The notes under the pieces: model-generated
Seen by the model: only the letters and a program-made list of their open reading frames with translations
Told to the model about the DNA's origin: nothing
Databases searched by the model: none
NCBI GenBank assembly: GCA_963971225.1
Contig: OZ020269.1
Span: 89,360,783 to 89,424,782, forward strand
DNA length: 64,000 nt
From: Melieria omissa
Lineage: Eukaryota > Arthropoda > Insecta > Diptera > Ulidiidae
Reading direction: 5' to 3'
Made by a program: the position numbers and the translations under genes
Shown here: in pieces, positions 46,835 through 57,544 of the stretch
Layout of the letters: the number at the start of each line of letters is the position of its first letter
Position numbering within the stretch: position 1 is the first letter of the stretch

Positions 46835-46948
46835 AACAGAAACACATGCGGAAGCGGTATTTCAATATAGAAGCTTATCTGATATTAAAACCATGGCAAA
46901 CCTCTTCAGTTAAAAGATATGGTCAACACTTAATTTTGAAACGCATTG

Positions 46949-47309
46949 TAATCGCCATTAAAGCTAAAGATTTTGTTTAAAACATCATGCGACAAAACAA
47001 AACCACTTTTGTCGAGACCCATCCAAAAGATTATATATATATATATATATATTCATTTTCTGATCCCATGTTCTTTTAAAGGACATACACATTTCAAAAA
47101 TTTTAGCAGCAGTAGACAGTTTTCTACTCATTGCCAGCGCTTCTACAGGAATTGCAAGAGAAGATGTGTCATTTTATGAGTATGGGTAAAAATTTATAGA
47201 GTCCTGTGAGCTGAGCTGCACTGAGGCACGACTTAAAAATTGTACTTATTGATATTTCCTTGTTGTCATTGTTATTGAAAATTCTATTGTTACAGTCAAT
47301 GCGGTTATG
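46949..47309. other. Non-coding DNA with (TA)n microsatellite
   Basis: (AT)n at about 47,031-47,051. Nothing else recognised. Confidence 0.5.
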
Positions 47310-47317
47310 CAGTCAAT

Positions 47318-47468
47318 CAGTAGCGCAAACAGGATTTCATTGGCGGGGAGTTGGGGGAAGTTTTGAGCACAATGCCACTTGAAATCATATTGGTCACACA
47401 CAATATTTATAAATGATAGATATTTAGAGAGGTGCCAACCCCCAAAATCCCTCTTGCTTGCGCCACTG
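47318..47468 (+). mobile_element. hAT-type MITE with perfect 8-bp target duplication, 151 bp
   Basis: CAGTCAAT flanks both sides exactly (47,310-47,317 and 47,469-47,476). Ends are CAGTAGCGCAAACAGG and CTTGCTTGCGCCACTG. The interior includes TTTTGAGCACAATGCCACTT and GAAATCATATT, matching family blocks. The intact duplication makes it an independent confirmation of the hAT assignment at 4,798. Confidence 0.93.
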
Positions 47469-47476
47469 CAGTCAAT

Positions 47477-48180
47477 AATCATTATTCTTGGTTTCCTTAA
47501 CTAAGCTCTGTTATTTGATTCCACGGTTGATCCATATGAACAATTTAGAAGCATTGGAAAGCTTTCGTTAGTCACCTAAGCATTGGTTCCACTGATTGTT
47601 TTTGGATCAACTTCAATCCTGGTTCTTCCAATTGAAATAAAAGCATACTCTACTCTCTGCTTCTCAAGGGTTTGAAGATTTAAAGAGACTACAATTTTTG
47701 GAATTTTCGCTTATACGTACTTCAAGTAGATGGGCTGGATTGTTCATGTGGCTGAAGAGCCAAAAACAGCTCACTTTTGGGATATTTCCTCTCGCCCATT
47801 AGGAATGCAGCTCAAATATGTTACTCGTAGTTTGTGCATAAAAATTCTCATACATTACTAAGCGTGAGTGCTTGAAGAATTGCTTATACAGAAATATAAT
47901 GGTTTCCCCTAGATGTCCTAATCACTGTCAGACGGTACAATGTCCTTTTTTGATGTCTCATCTGCTTTTTCACTTCCCATCAGCTCAAAATGTTTGAGTT
48001 TTTCGATTGACATCAACAGTGGCTTCGGGGACGAGTCAAATGTCTTTAGATTTCCCAGCATTTTGAGCATATTTTGAACATATTTGATCTTTAAATTTCA
48101 GCTCAATGAGTTTTCAGAGTTATGGACGCTTTTATTGTTGGCTTTCAATTGTTGGCTCTCAACTAATGGACCGTTTAGGA
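47477..48180. other. Non-coding DNA, nothing recognised
   Basis: I looked for a tandem monomer and found no convincing one. No credible exon. Confidence 0.4.
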
Positions 48181-49517
48181 CATCCATGTGGAACTTCAAT
48201 TTAGTAATTGCATATTTCTGCCATTGTTGCTAGCGGCAGTTGCGTCCCTGAGTGAGCAAAAAAGTTGTCCAAAAGTGCTGTCAATAAAAATCTCAACTTA
48301 ATAGTTTCATGTGTAGAGACACATAGAGCGACCGAAAGAGAGCGAGCTGAGTTTTTAGAGTGCTTAAAAAAATGTTGCAGCAATTTAAAGTGAAATTTAT
48401 TGGTGGCATTTTAATTCGGCAAAAGTAAAAGCAACAAAAAAACAACACACACATACACACAGCACTAACTGAAACGAATTGCGGCTCAATTAGGTGGAAA
48501 TGAAAATGACCCGATTTATTTGGCAATGTTTTTTGTTGTTATTATATTTTAGATGTTCTTGTTGTTGAACTTTCTTTGTTGCTTTGGTAGGCAAATTAAG
48601 CTACAAAAAGCAAATGTCCAAATATATTTTTGCAGTGATGGTGTGTAATTTTATTTAGTGCTTTGCATTTTACTGACAACTGCTGGTTGTTGCTAGTTGC
48701 TGGTTTTTGACGCCCTCAATGGCTGTGCGTTCATCAATTTGTGTCAAAGTGTGGCACTTTATCAATTTTTCAAATAGCACAACTTTTGCCCATTTCGATT
48801 GTTTTTAATTTCTTTATTTTTGTTTGATGCATGTGGTTGTTGTTGTTGTTGCAGCTTTTATCAACTGCAATACGCATCAAATTCACTTAATTACGTGGCC
48901 AAGGCGGGACTTGATTCGGCGAAAACTTCTAAATTCCGCCGAAAGTGAATGGCGTAAAGTTGACAAAATTAATTGAAATGAAAAAACAAAAAATTGTGAG
49001 GGTGTGTGTGTGTGTGTAGGGGCGGAGAAGCTTTCGGTGTGGGCAGCGACCCCACTAAAAATAACATTGTCGACTGTTGAATGTAAAAGCCGAAAAGGGG
49101 CAATTAAAAGTTTCCCCTTCGCCGTAAATTTGCATCAATTGCTGTTGCTGTTGTTTCTGTTGTTCTTGTTGTTGCTGTCCATGCAAATGTAGCCAATTAG
49201 TTAATCTAACAATTCCGGGAATCGTCAATCGTTGCTGTCGTTGTCACAAAAACACAAATAAAATGCCCAAAAAAGCACAACAACACTGCACTGCTTTGAA
49301 TTCGTACGAACGAACGAAAAGTTTTGTGCTGCAAACTTTTAACAAAAGCAGCAGCTGTCAACAATGTGCCAATGTCAAAGTTTGACAGCTGCCATCAATT
49401 GCTGGCAATTAACAAGTGCAGTCGCACATGACGACACAAAGTGTGACAAATGCAGTTGCAATTTTCCCGCTCAAATCCTTGAACAATTTTCCCAATCTGC
49501 CCTCTCCCCCTCTCAGT
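48181..49517. other. Host-type DNA upstream of the exon, likely intron/5' region
   Basis: Moderate-GC, unique-looking DNA. CACACACA-type run near 48,443-48,462, TTG runs at 48,836-48,852 and 49,143-49,175, and (GT)n at 49,000-49,016. It ends in a pyrimidine tract CCCTCTCCCCCTCTCAG at 49,501-49,517, a good 3' splice site candidate. Confidence 0.55.
49501..49517 (+). promoter_or_regulatory. Candidate 3' splice site (polypyrimidine tract + CAG)
   Basis: CCCTCTCCCCCTCTCAG is nearly pure pyrimidine followed by CAG. A second candidate, CCCACTTGCAG, ends at 49,561. Either would place the start codon 49,688 in an exon whose upstream partner is unknown. Confidence 0.45.
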
Positions 49518-49998
49518 TACCATTTTGTTGAAAACGCCTCATTTTAGTGTCCCACTTGCAGGCCAGTGCTGCCAAATGCTAATGCAATTTTGACTAATTC
49601 ACAAAGTGCGCCGCAAATAACGTCGCCTGCAACGGTTGTCCATTCGTTCGTTTCCCAGCAACAACGTTCGAGCACATTTGGCGGAAAATGTCGCATTGCG
49701 TCGCTGCTCAACGTCGTCGCCAGCAATATCGCTCGCTGCCGCCGTCGCTGCTAATCATTGCAATTGCGTCGCTGCTGGCCGATTGTGGCGTTCAAGCGGA
49801 AATTGCCGCTGCTGCGGCGCCTGGTGAAGGCGCTCGTGATGTGGGCGGCGCGGCGGCCAACAGTCTGACAGCGCTGCCAGCCAGTAATCGCTGCTCGGCG
49901 CGCAAATATCTGGCAATCGCCAATTCGATTGACGATGTTGAGGACCTCAAACTGGATGTGCCGGTGAATATTGCATTCGATAATCATCAGAAGAAAAG
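49518..49998 (+). CDS. First coding exon of an unidentified secreted or membrane protein
   Basis: The coding part starts at ATG 49,688 (context GGAAAATGTCG, A at -3) and runs open for 311 nt to a consensus donor, AAGAAAAG|GTGAGT, at 49,998/49,999, leaving a phase with two bases of a split codon. The predicted N-terminus has a basic segment (QRRRQQYR), a hydrophobic core (SLLIIAIASLL, about residues 20-31) and a likely signal-peptidase site after GVQA (about residue 37). An Ala/Gly-rich stretch and a more ordinary segment, NRCSARKYLAIANSIDDVED, follow; the exon ends in HQKK. Two 3' splice candidates precede it, at 49,517 and 49,561 (CCCACTTGCAG), so it may carry 5'UTR. Its composition differs from the Cys/Leu/Val or Asn/Gln artefact frames around it. 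I do not recognise the family, and no second exon lies within this window. Confidence 0.6.
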
Positions 49999-50004
49999 GT
50001 GAGT
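49999..50004 (+). promoter_or_regulatory. Consensus 5' splice site
   Basis: AAAAG|GTGAGT fits the insect donor consensus and closes the exon. In-frame read-through would meet TGA immediately (AGG TGA), which supports real splicing if the exon is genuine. Confidence 0.6.
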
Positions 50005-50199
50005 GCTTCAGAGTTTCATTGATTGGTAGTGGGAGGGTGAGATTTACGACAATGGAAGTGTGAGTGATGGACACTTTCATTAAAAGATTGTTTAAAGTTG
50101 ACAAGAAGTCAAAGTATTCAATGTTAATGGAAGTGAGGAAATTTATGAAGATGTGTTTTAGACTGGAAACAAAACAAAACATGAAACAAAATTATATAA

Positions 50200-52030
50200 A
50201 TACAGAAAATCAACAAAAAAGTAAAAAAAATATAATTTTGAAAAAATAAATAAAATAAATAATATAATTAAAATTAAAAAAAATTAGACAGATAAAATAC
50301 ATTAAACTAACTAATTAATATAAATAAAACGCAGAAAATAATAAAATTATACGAATAATCAAACTTAATTAAAAAATTAATAAGAGGGATTAATGAAATA
50401 AAGAAAATACTAAAAAATTAATAAATCCACTGAATAAAAAAAATATAAAACTTAATAGAAAAATTAATAAATAAATAAAGCAAAATTAATTAGCTAAGTT
50501 TGCCAAATAAATAAAATGAAACAATAAGAAAATTAAGAAAATAAATACAAAAAATTTAAAATAAATATAAAAATTCTATAATTAAAAAAAATAAATGAAA
50601 ATAAAATGAAAAATTAATAAAATTAAAAATAATAAATAAATAAAACTTATTTAATATCAAAAATAAAAACCTATTAAGCTATAATTACAAAACAAAATTA
50701 AAATAAAATAAAAAATTAATAAAATTAAAAAGAATAAATAAATAAATCTTATTTAAAATAATAAATTAAAAAATTTAAATAGAAAAGTTCATAAGAATAA
50801 AAAAAATTAAACAAAAAGTAATGTGAAAGTAAAGTAAAGTGAAATTCATAAAAAATTAATGTTAAATTAATGTTAATGTTAAATTAATTAATTAATTAAA
50901 ATTAATTAATTAAATAATTAATTAAAATTAAATTAATAATTAAATTTAGTTAATTCATTAATTCATTACTTAATTAATTAAAATTAAATTAAATTTAATT
51001 AATTAATGAATTAATTATTCGTTAATTAATTCATTAAACTAAATTAATTAATTAAAATTAATTACATATTCAATTAAAAAAATAAACAAAACTTATCTAC
51101 AATTACAGAAAAATAAATATATAATTAAAAATTCTAAATCAATTCAAATGCAGTTAAATGAATTAAATTAAAATAAAATCAATTGATTTAAAATTAATTC
51201 AATTCTATCCTCATTCAGTTAATTTAAATTGAAGCAAAATAAATTAATTAATGATGACTTGAATTGATAAAAATAAATGTAATTAAAAATCAAAATTTAA
51301 AATTTTTAAATAATAAAAAATTAATAAGTGAATTAAAAAAATACACAAAACTTATTTACAATTACAAAAAAAATTAATTATATAATTAAAAAATGCGAAA
51401 TCAATTCAAATACAATTAAATGAATTGAATTAAAAAAAAATCAATTGATTTAAAATTAATTCAATTCAATCTTCATTCAGTTAATTTAAATTGAAGCAAA
51501 ATAAGTTAATTAATGATGATTTGAATTGAGAAAAATAAATACAATTAAAAATCAAAATTTAAAATTTTAAAATAATAAAAAATGAATAATTGAATTAAAA
51601 AATAAACAAAACTTATTTACAATTACAAAAAAAATTATATAATTAAAAATGCGAAATCAATTCATATGCAATTAAATGAATGGAATTAAAATGCAATGAA
51701 TTGATTTAAAATTAATTGAATTGAATTCAGTTAAAATGAAAACTTAAAGTAAAATGTATTGAATTAAAAAAATTTATAATAAATTGAAAGAAACTATAAT
51801 AAAATGAAATGAATCGAATTCAATTGATTTAAATTGAAACAAAATAAATTAATTGAATTAAAATTAAATCAATAGAATTTACTTGATACAATTTGAATTG
51901 AAATTGAATGAATTGATTGATAGAATTAAAATGCATGAAGTTGAAGTGAAATAAAATTATATGAAACGAAATTAAATTAAATGAAGTCAAAGGAACTGAA
52001 TTGCATCTACTCTAATAATAAATCTCTTTC
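50200..52030. repeat. Extreme A+T low-complexity block
   Basis: About 1.8 kb composed almost wholly of AAATTAAT, AATAAA and TTAATTAA words, with G and C rare. No open frame of meaning. It lies just inside the putative intron after the exon. Confidence 0.9.
51070..51730 (+). repeat. ~260-bp tandem monomer inside the A+T block
   Basis: ACTTAT(C/T)TACAATTAC recurs at about 51,091, 51,350 and 51,611, spacings of 259 and 261. Each copy continues with AAATCAATTCAAATGCA, ATCAATTGATTTAAAATTAA, TTCATTCAGTTAATTTAAAT, TGATGA.TTGAATTGA and CAAAATTTAAAATTTT. The first two copies are nearly full, the third partial. Confidence 0.85.
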
Positions 52031-52045
52031 TCTCTCTCACATATA

Positions 52046-52283
52046 CAGTGGAGTCTGGATATAGTGAACTAATTATTGCAAGGCCTGTTCACAGTATCGA
52101 GGTTGTTCACTATATCAAGGTTAACATTTTTGTTAAAAAACTCGTTTTAGTTGCTCAAAATACACTTTTTGTTTTTTGCTTGAACATTTTTTTCTATATT
52201 TAGAGGCTCGATGTCAAGATTTGAGTGTTCACTATATCGAGGTGTTCACTATATAAGGGGTTCACTATACCCAGACACGACTG
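52046..52283 (+). mobile_element. 238-bp pogo-like MITE, copy 2, TA flanks
   Basis: Ends are CAGTGGAGTCTGGATATAGT and, inverted, CAGTCGTGTCTGGGTATAGT, with TA at 52,044-52,045 and 52,284-52,285. Internally the TTCACTATATCGAGG motif is repeated near both ends, and AAAATACACTTTTTGTTTT is shared, inverted, with the copy at 29,824. No coding capacity. Confidence 0.88.
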
Positions 52284-52285
52284 TA

Positions 52286-53760
52286 TATTGAGAATGTGTG
52301 ATATTATTTGTGACATCCATAGAGTCAACGCCAGAATTGACTCAAAATCGAATTCAAAAAAATTGGTTTTATAAAAAATCAAGTGAATGCCAATTCTTAA
52401 AACAATCTCTCTAAATTTGTGAGTATTTGAAAAATATAGAAAATAAATAAGAAACCACAAAACAACTTCTTACAACATTTGCAATTATGATTGTGCGCCA
52501 CTTCTTCCCTGTGCTAAAAATTCAACATTGAAAAAATTAAAAACACTTAGTATGCCCAGCGCCTTGCAACAACTGCCGCTGGAGTTGCCAACTGCGCGCA
52601 AACAAAAAAAAACTCACTTCGTACTTGCAACTTTTCCTGCCACAACGTAAACAATAAAAATTTTCTTCTCCGTGAGAAGCAATAAAACATTGAAATTCAC
52701 AGCGCAAAACAAAAAGAAATGTTTTGTGGCGAAAAACTTTTTGGCCGCAATGTGAAAGCTCGAAACTAATAATTTCTATAACGTGCAACATAAATCGAGT
52801 TGGCGAAATTTCGGCTTCTCGACTTTTCGCTGGCTCAGCCAGGGCGATGTGTTTTTTCTTTCTGGGTGATTTTTCATTTGACATATGAGCCGCACATGGG
52901 CGCACGTAAGCGACGCGGCATTAGAAAATGGCGCAAGGCGGCAAACAGCTGTGGCAAAATGGCGGCGCAATTTGAAAAACGGTCGAAAAACGTGCGCCAA
53001 AACACGAGCGTGCAAACGTCATAAGTTGATGTAGGCCAATGCGTGTTGACGGAAGAGAGCGTCGAATGGAGGCCGCGCGAAAAGGTGGCGCTGGAGTCAT
53101 GCTGGGTTTTTTTTGTTTGTGGGGAGACATTTTTTGCGCAATAAATGACAAATTGGACAGCCGCAAAGCGCAGCAGCAGCCGCCGAAAGCCGCAGCGCAA
53201 ATGTAATGAATTGAAAAAGTTGTTTTTTTGTTTATGGCGTAAAATATTTTTAGCTAGAATGCTGGCAACACTGACAGAAGTGGCGGCATTGTTGTGACAA
53301 CAAAACGGGGGCCAAGTATGCGGTGTGGCGAAAGGAAGGACTGGCGGAGAGGGAAGTGAAGAGTGAAGAGTGTTGTGCAAAGTTTGCAATTTCTTGGTAA
53401 TGTTATTTTTTAATTTTTAATTTTCTTTTCTTTGTGGCTTGTTTGTGGCTGTCACACAGAAAAAGCGCTGAAACACATTTGCGTTTGTTGCACAGCCAAA
53501 ATGTTGTTGTAGTGGTGCCGGCGGCCAGTTTGAGTAGGGTAACAAAATGCTTGCAGCATTGTTGCTGCTTTTTAACATTTTGGCAGCAATAAGTGGCAAT
53601 GAATGGGAAATTGGTGTGAATTAGATGCCAACACTTTGTCAGCTTGTTTTTTCTGTGGCCACAAGTGAAGGTTTTTGGATTTTTTGGAAAATTGATTGGT
53701 AAAAATGAAAGATAAAAGATGTTTGTTTAGAAAAGGTTTAGCACAAAGGATATTGGATTT
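52286..53760. other. Host-type, GC-richer non-coding DNA
   Basis: Unique-looking, CAGCAGCAG near 53,170-53,180. Overlapping frames exist on both strands (for example 52,874-53,389 minus), but none has a domain or splice context I trust. Confidence 0.5.
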
Positions 53761-53929
53761 GGACAAAATTCAAACTGAAGTTACATAAAAGACGTGAAAT
53801 ATTTGACTGTTCGACAAAGTAGCTAAGTCCAAAAATGGAGAAAATACAGAGTTTCAGATTTTACTAATTTAAACATTACAAACGAAAACATTTTTTAACT
53901 AAAAATAGAAAAAATTATATGAAAATTAC

Positions 53930-54850
53930 TATTTTTTTTAGAAAAAAAATTGTTTTAAACTGTTTGTCACAAAACTCTTGAACTCTTTGTAACTTAGACT
54001 TTTTTCTGCTGTATCTGTCACCTCTTAACTTTTATTACACTGTACAACCCAAAAAAAACAAAACAAGGTGCTGACAACGGATTCTGGTAGAGAGAGCAAA
54101 CAAAAATTCACGTGCATCGGCGTTTTCGAAAGTTTACGTCTGCATTTTTTTTAAGGGGTCAAAGTTTTCCCCTTTTTGCACATTCTTAAAGTGAATCGGC
54201 ATGCGAAAACCATGTAACCTGACATTTTAGGTAAAGGATGTGTTCAGCAATTCGGTGTAAAATACTACAAAGAACATTTTTGTGGAGCATTTTAACCCTG
54301 TAGCTCCTACTTGTATGGGTCAATTTGACCTTTTTTTCTATAATGCTAAAAATGCCCAGGACTAAAACAGGACTTTTTAAGGACAAAATGTACTACGAAA
54401 ATATTTGCCATAAAAATCTATTATAAGTCTCTGAATACATCAAAGCTCAGAAATTAACTTGAATGCCCGAATTAAGCTAAAACTGAAAATGTTTTAAAGT
54501 GTTTATTTCGTACTTAATCAAAATTTGTACTAAAATCTCCTAAAAATTGTATGGAAATGGCTTTAGATTTTTTCTAAAAAAAAATTGTTATAAAATATTT
54601 GTTACAAAACTCTTTAACTCTTTGTAACAATGACTGCTTTATCTCTCCCTCTTATTATTAACTTTCAATTATCTGCCTGTATTATCTCTCTGCATATAAA
54701 AATGTTATGAAAATTGCTTCAGATTTTTTATTAAAAAAAATGTTATAAAATATTTGTTACAAAACTCTTTACCTCTTTCTAACTTTCATTTTTTTCTGCT
54801 TTATCTGTTACCTCTCTTAATTAACATTCAATTATCTGCCTGCATTCATC
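53930..54850 (+). repeat. Local ~150-bp repeat, three partial copies
   Basis: TTTGTTACAAAACTCTTTAA followed by TTTTTCTGCTTTATCTGTTA and, in two copies, TTCAATTATCTGCCTGCATT occurs near 53,960, 54,600 and 54,760. The last two are adjacent (about 155 bp apart), the first is separated by unrelated DNA. TTAACCCTGTAGCTCCTAC at 54,293, with GGTCAATTTGACC, looks like one piggyBac-like end without a partner. Confidence 0.7.
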
Positions 54851-55620
54851 TGGCATCAAAGTTGACAAAACGCATTTATTTTTGTGTCTCCGTTTAATTT
54901 GACTGTCACAATTGAATTTATCGATAAACTGAACAGGTAGCAACACTGCACAGACTTTGGCTGCGCAACAATGACAGCACGTATTTGCCGTTACTTTGCC
55001 GCGCCAACACCCATCCACTGCACATGTCTTTCATCTATTGCACGCCCCTTGCCCCCTCCCGCCCCTCGACTAGACAGTCGGTCGTTCGTTCGGTCGGTCG
55101 CACTTTTATTAGCTGTCACATGACTGTCACGCGAAGACGGTGTCCAGCCATGCTGGCAGCGGCAATTCGCAATTGCATTGACATTATTGCCAACTGTCAA
55201 AATGTTTACGACCAAAACCGCCCCCCATTGCCCGCAGCTGTGCACGCCCACCTCGTGTTGCTATACATTGCTGCGCGCACGTAATCTCCGGCCGCTGTTG
55301 CGCCAAATGGTGGTTCTTGTTGTTGTTGTTGTTTTTGTTGCGCTGCTATTACTCCGCCAAAGTTGCTTTGTTGCCTCGCACAATCGGAAGCCTCATCGAC
55401 AAATGGTCTTTTATGATCTTTCCGGTACGTGTGAAATTTTTTTCGTTCTCTCTGTCCGCCACTGTTCGCTGTGCTGTCTCCTTCCGACGCCATTTTTATT
55501 ATTCGTTGATTTTTGTAAAATGTCGATAAGGTTACAAGGCGAATATTGTAATAAAACGGCTGACTAAAGTGAAAAGCAAATAAAAGCACAAATAAAAAGT
55601 GTCTAGAATGGGCGCGGGGG
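54851..55620. other. Host-type, GC-richer DNA
   Basis: Unique-looking with GTCGGTCGTTCGTTCGGTCG near 55,077-55,100 and TTGTTGTTGTTG near 55,315-55,330. No exon is claimed. Confidence 0.5.
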
Positions 55621-56489
55621 GCGAGAGAAGCAATTTTATGCGAGAATTTTTGTAAAAGTCGTGAAATGTTGAAGCCAAAAAAATTGATGAATGGCAGTGA
55701 AAAAAAGCACGTAAGCTGTATAATGAAATGTATTATTGCTGGTATTTGCCGGCAATTCGACGAATTTTATGGCATTTAAATTTTGAAAAAGCTTTTAAAG
55801 CTCTGTGGAATTTGATAAGAATTTTATAAGGATTTAAATCTGGGATTCGGGGTATAAGATTGGGTTAGGTTAGGGTGAGAGAGATAAACCTCTGAGAGTT
55901 GGCTGGTTATCGTAATAACTTGTAAGGTTAGGTAAGGGTGGCAGCTAAGGGAGAAGCTTACAAAGGCTAATGAAGGTCAGTTGTGTCACAGTAGAATGTA
56001 GCTGGTTAATTTCAAGGATGGACAAGAAAATCCACAGGGATTCTCTTAAGAAAATAACCATATCGTTGATGTGGTTGGTTGACAGCTCAGCCAAGAAAAT
56101 CAAAAAAGAGACTCCAAAAGAACTGAGCATCATCCAGCCCAATACACCATTTCTCTAAAGCAATCTGAGTCATCACTTCCCTCTATCTGGTGTAATTAAT
56201 CAACAGATCAGATAAAGGGTTTCATCTTTCACCATACTCGATCAACAGTTTTCGAAGGCATGTTTTTTCACTATGGTTTCAGTAAATAACATTAGGTATT
56301 ACCTGAAAAAGTCAGCGCCTTGAATATGGTTTCAATAGAGACTAAGATATTTGCCTATAAGAATCTTCAAACACTTCGTTTGAGATGAAAGTATTTGTTC
56401 AATAATGTTAGGCGAGGTTAATTCTTTTATGCAAAGAGTTGGATTCACACAGGGGATCCCAGATCTGACCAATAAAGACAGGAGGACCT
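55621..56489. other. Non-coding DNA, possibly old LINE sequence
   Basis: GGGTTAGGTTAGGGT near 55,860 and TAAGGTTAGGTAAGGGTGGC near 55,922 recall the TAACCTAACC-type LINE tails seen at 57,515. No readable protein. Confidence 0.35.
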
Positions 56490-56690
56490 TAGACAGGAGA
56501 GTGTTACGCAAACTGCCTCACTTAGATCCCATCTCAAAAAAATGGATATATCCTTCTCGGATATGTGCAGGATGTGTGAGCTAGAACAGAAAAAACAACG
56601 CTCTATGTTCAAAATTAATGTCTTACACTTAGCAATAAAAAACCTCTCCAGTTTAGTCAGGCGACAATACCAACATTTGGAAGTCACATA
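56490..56690 (+). pseudogene. LINE C-terminal knuckle remnant
   Basis: The plus strand reads RSHLKKMDISFSDMCRMCEL, then EQKKQRSMF and LAIKNLSSLVRRQYQHLEV. The pattern [LM]xKMGIS..D.CRxC followed, after the deleted EET..H....CP block, by LxxLxRRQYQ matches LINE ORF2 C-termini such as those at 44,550 and 57,190. The middle of the knuckle (His and third Cys) is lost. Confidence 0.6.
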
Positions 56691-56936
56691 AGTGCTGCCA
56701 GAATTAATTTTTCCATATCGTCCAAAATCGTTTAAAAAATTGTAATTTTTAGTGTAAAATTGTCAAGTTTTCAGTTATTAACATTACAAAGCTTGTGTAT
56801 TTTTTTTTATTAACATTACATGTTTCTTCTGAGTTTTCCAATATTTTTTATCCCCAATATTATTTACATATCATCTAAAATCATCACATTTGAGACAAAA
56901 ATCGTCCAATCGTCATTCAGAAAATAAGTCGTCTAT

Positions 56937-57082
56937 CAGTGGCGCACAAAGGACTTCATTTAGGGAGCAAAGGGCTGGGTTTAAGTACAACTTTTGAACC
57001 CAATACCATTTGAAATCTTATTTTGTACCAGCAATTTTTGTAGTGGGTGGGGTTGGAGGGTTAAAACCCACTGGTTGCCACT
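56937..57082 (+). mobile_element. hAT-type MITE, near full-length copy
   Basis: Left end CAGTGGCGCACAAAGG, interior CTTTTGAACCCAATACCATT and TTTTGTACCAGCAATTTTTG, right end decayed to GGTTGCCACTG. Flanking 8-mers do not match. It lies between two LINE remnants. Confidence 0.78.
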
Positions 57083-57189
57083 GGTCACAACCTCAAAAAG
57101 TGCTAAACTTTTTAAAATGGATAGACATGAAATGTTTGCTTGTTTGGTTGTTTGTTTTGCACAAAAGATCAAAGTGGTCGTTGTAATAA

Positions 57190-57535
57190 AAGGGTATCCC
57201 GCATACGCTGACTCAGTGAGGACTTTTGTAGCAGTTGCCATAATGAAGAGGGGGATAAGACTATCAGCCACCTTCTCCGCCACTGCCCGGCTCTATCTAG
57301 ATGAAGATTCAAATCCTTAGGCTCTCCCTTCTTCGAGAACTTAAATGACCTCAGTTCAGTTAATATCAGAAACTTGTTTGAGTTCATCCACAATTCAAAT
57401 GGCTTGAATGGGCTTTTCGATTTGCAGTAAGACCGATCTTAAACTTGTGGTATTACAACGGGCCCACTTCGTGTATTCCGGCAAGTCCCATGTACAGACA
57501 CCAACCTTAACCTAACCTACTTTCTTACTTAACTG
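57190..57535 (+). pseudogene. LINE C-terminal knuckle and 3'UTR
   Basis: In one frame from about 57,228 the sequence reads CSSCHNEEGDKTISHLLRHC, i.e. C-x2-C-x11-H-x4-C, then PALSR, a stop, RFKSLGSPFFENLNDLSSVN and IRNLFEFIHNSNGL, with a terminal stop near 57,428. This is the C-terminal end of a jockey/R1-type ORF2. The 3'UTR contains GTGGTATTACAACGGGCCC (from 57,447) and ends in CCTTAACCTAACCTA. Upstream the frame is shifted (PAYADSVRTF). It is arranged tail to tail with the next LINE. Confidence 0.85.
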
Positions 57536-57544
57536 GCCATAACA

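Larger units (their letters stand above)
46064..46948 (-). mobile_element. Tc1-like element, internally deleted, dead
   Basis: The ends are inverted: CAGTGCGTTGCAAAATAAG at 46,064 and, on the right, TTAATTTTGAAACGCATTG ending at 46,948, followed by TA. The left flank AA has lost the expected TA. The minus strand encodes, right to left, an N-terminal DNA-binding segment (MSAIFKKRFELGSKNETSTS, about 46,787 downward), then after a frameshift PTLSLKQTKETLSQKRVELS and TATIRRRLLKSG, typical of the second helix-turn-helix. It then jumps to LNWPSQSPDANPIKNVW, the block that normally carries the C-terminal catalytic region of Tc1 transposases. The stretch holding the first catalytic Asp is missing, so at 885 bp this is a deletion derivative of a longer element. 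Confidence 0.9.

Noticed and set aside
54293..54330. piggyBac-like end TTAACCCTGTAGC
   Set aside because: No opposite end with GGGTTAA was found in the next 600 bp, so no element can be delimited.
55860..55940. Telomere-like GGTTAGGTTAGGG
   Set aside because: Only a few imperfect units; more likely a LINE tail of TAACCTAACC type.
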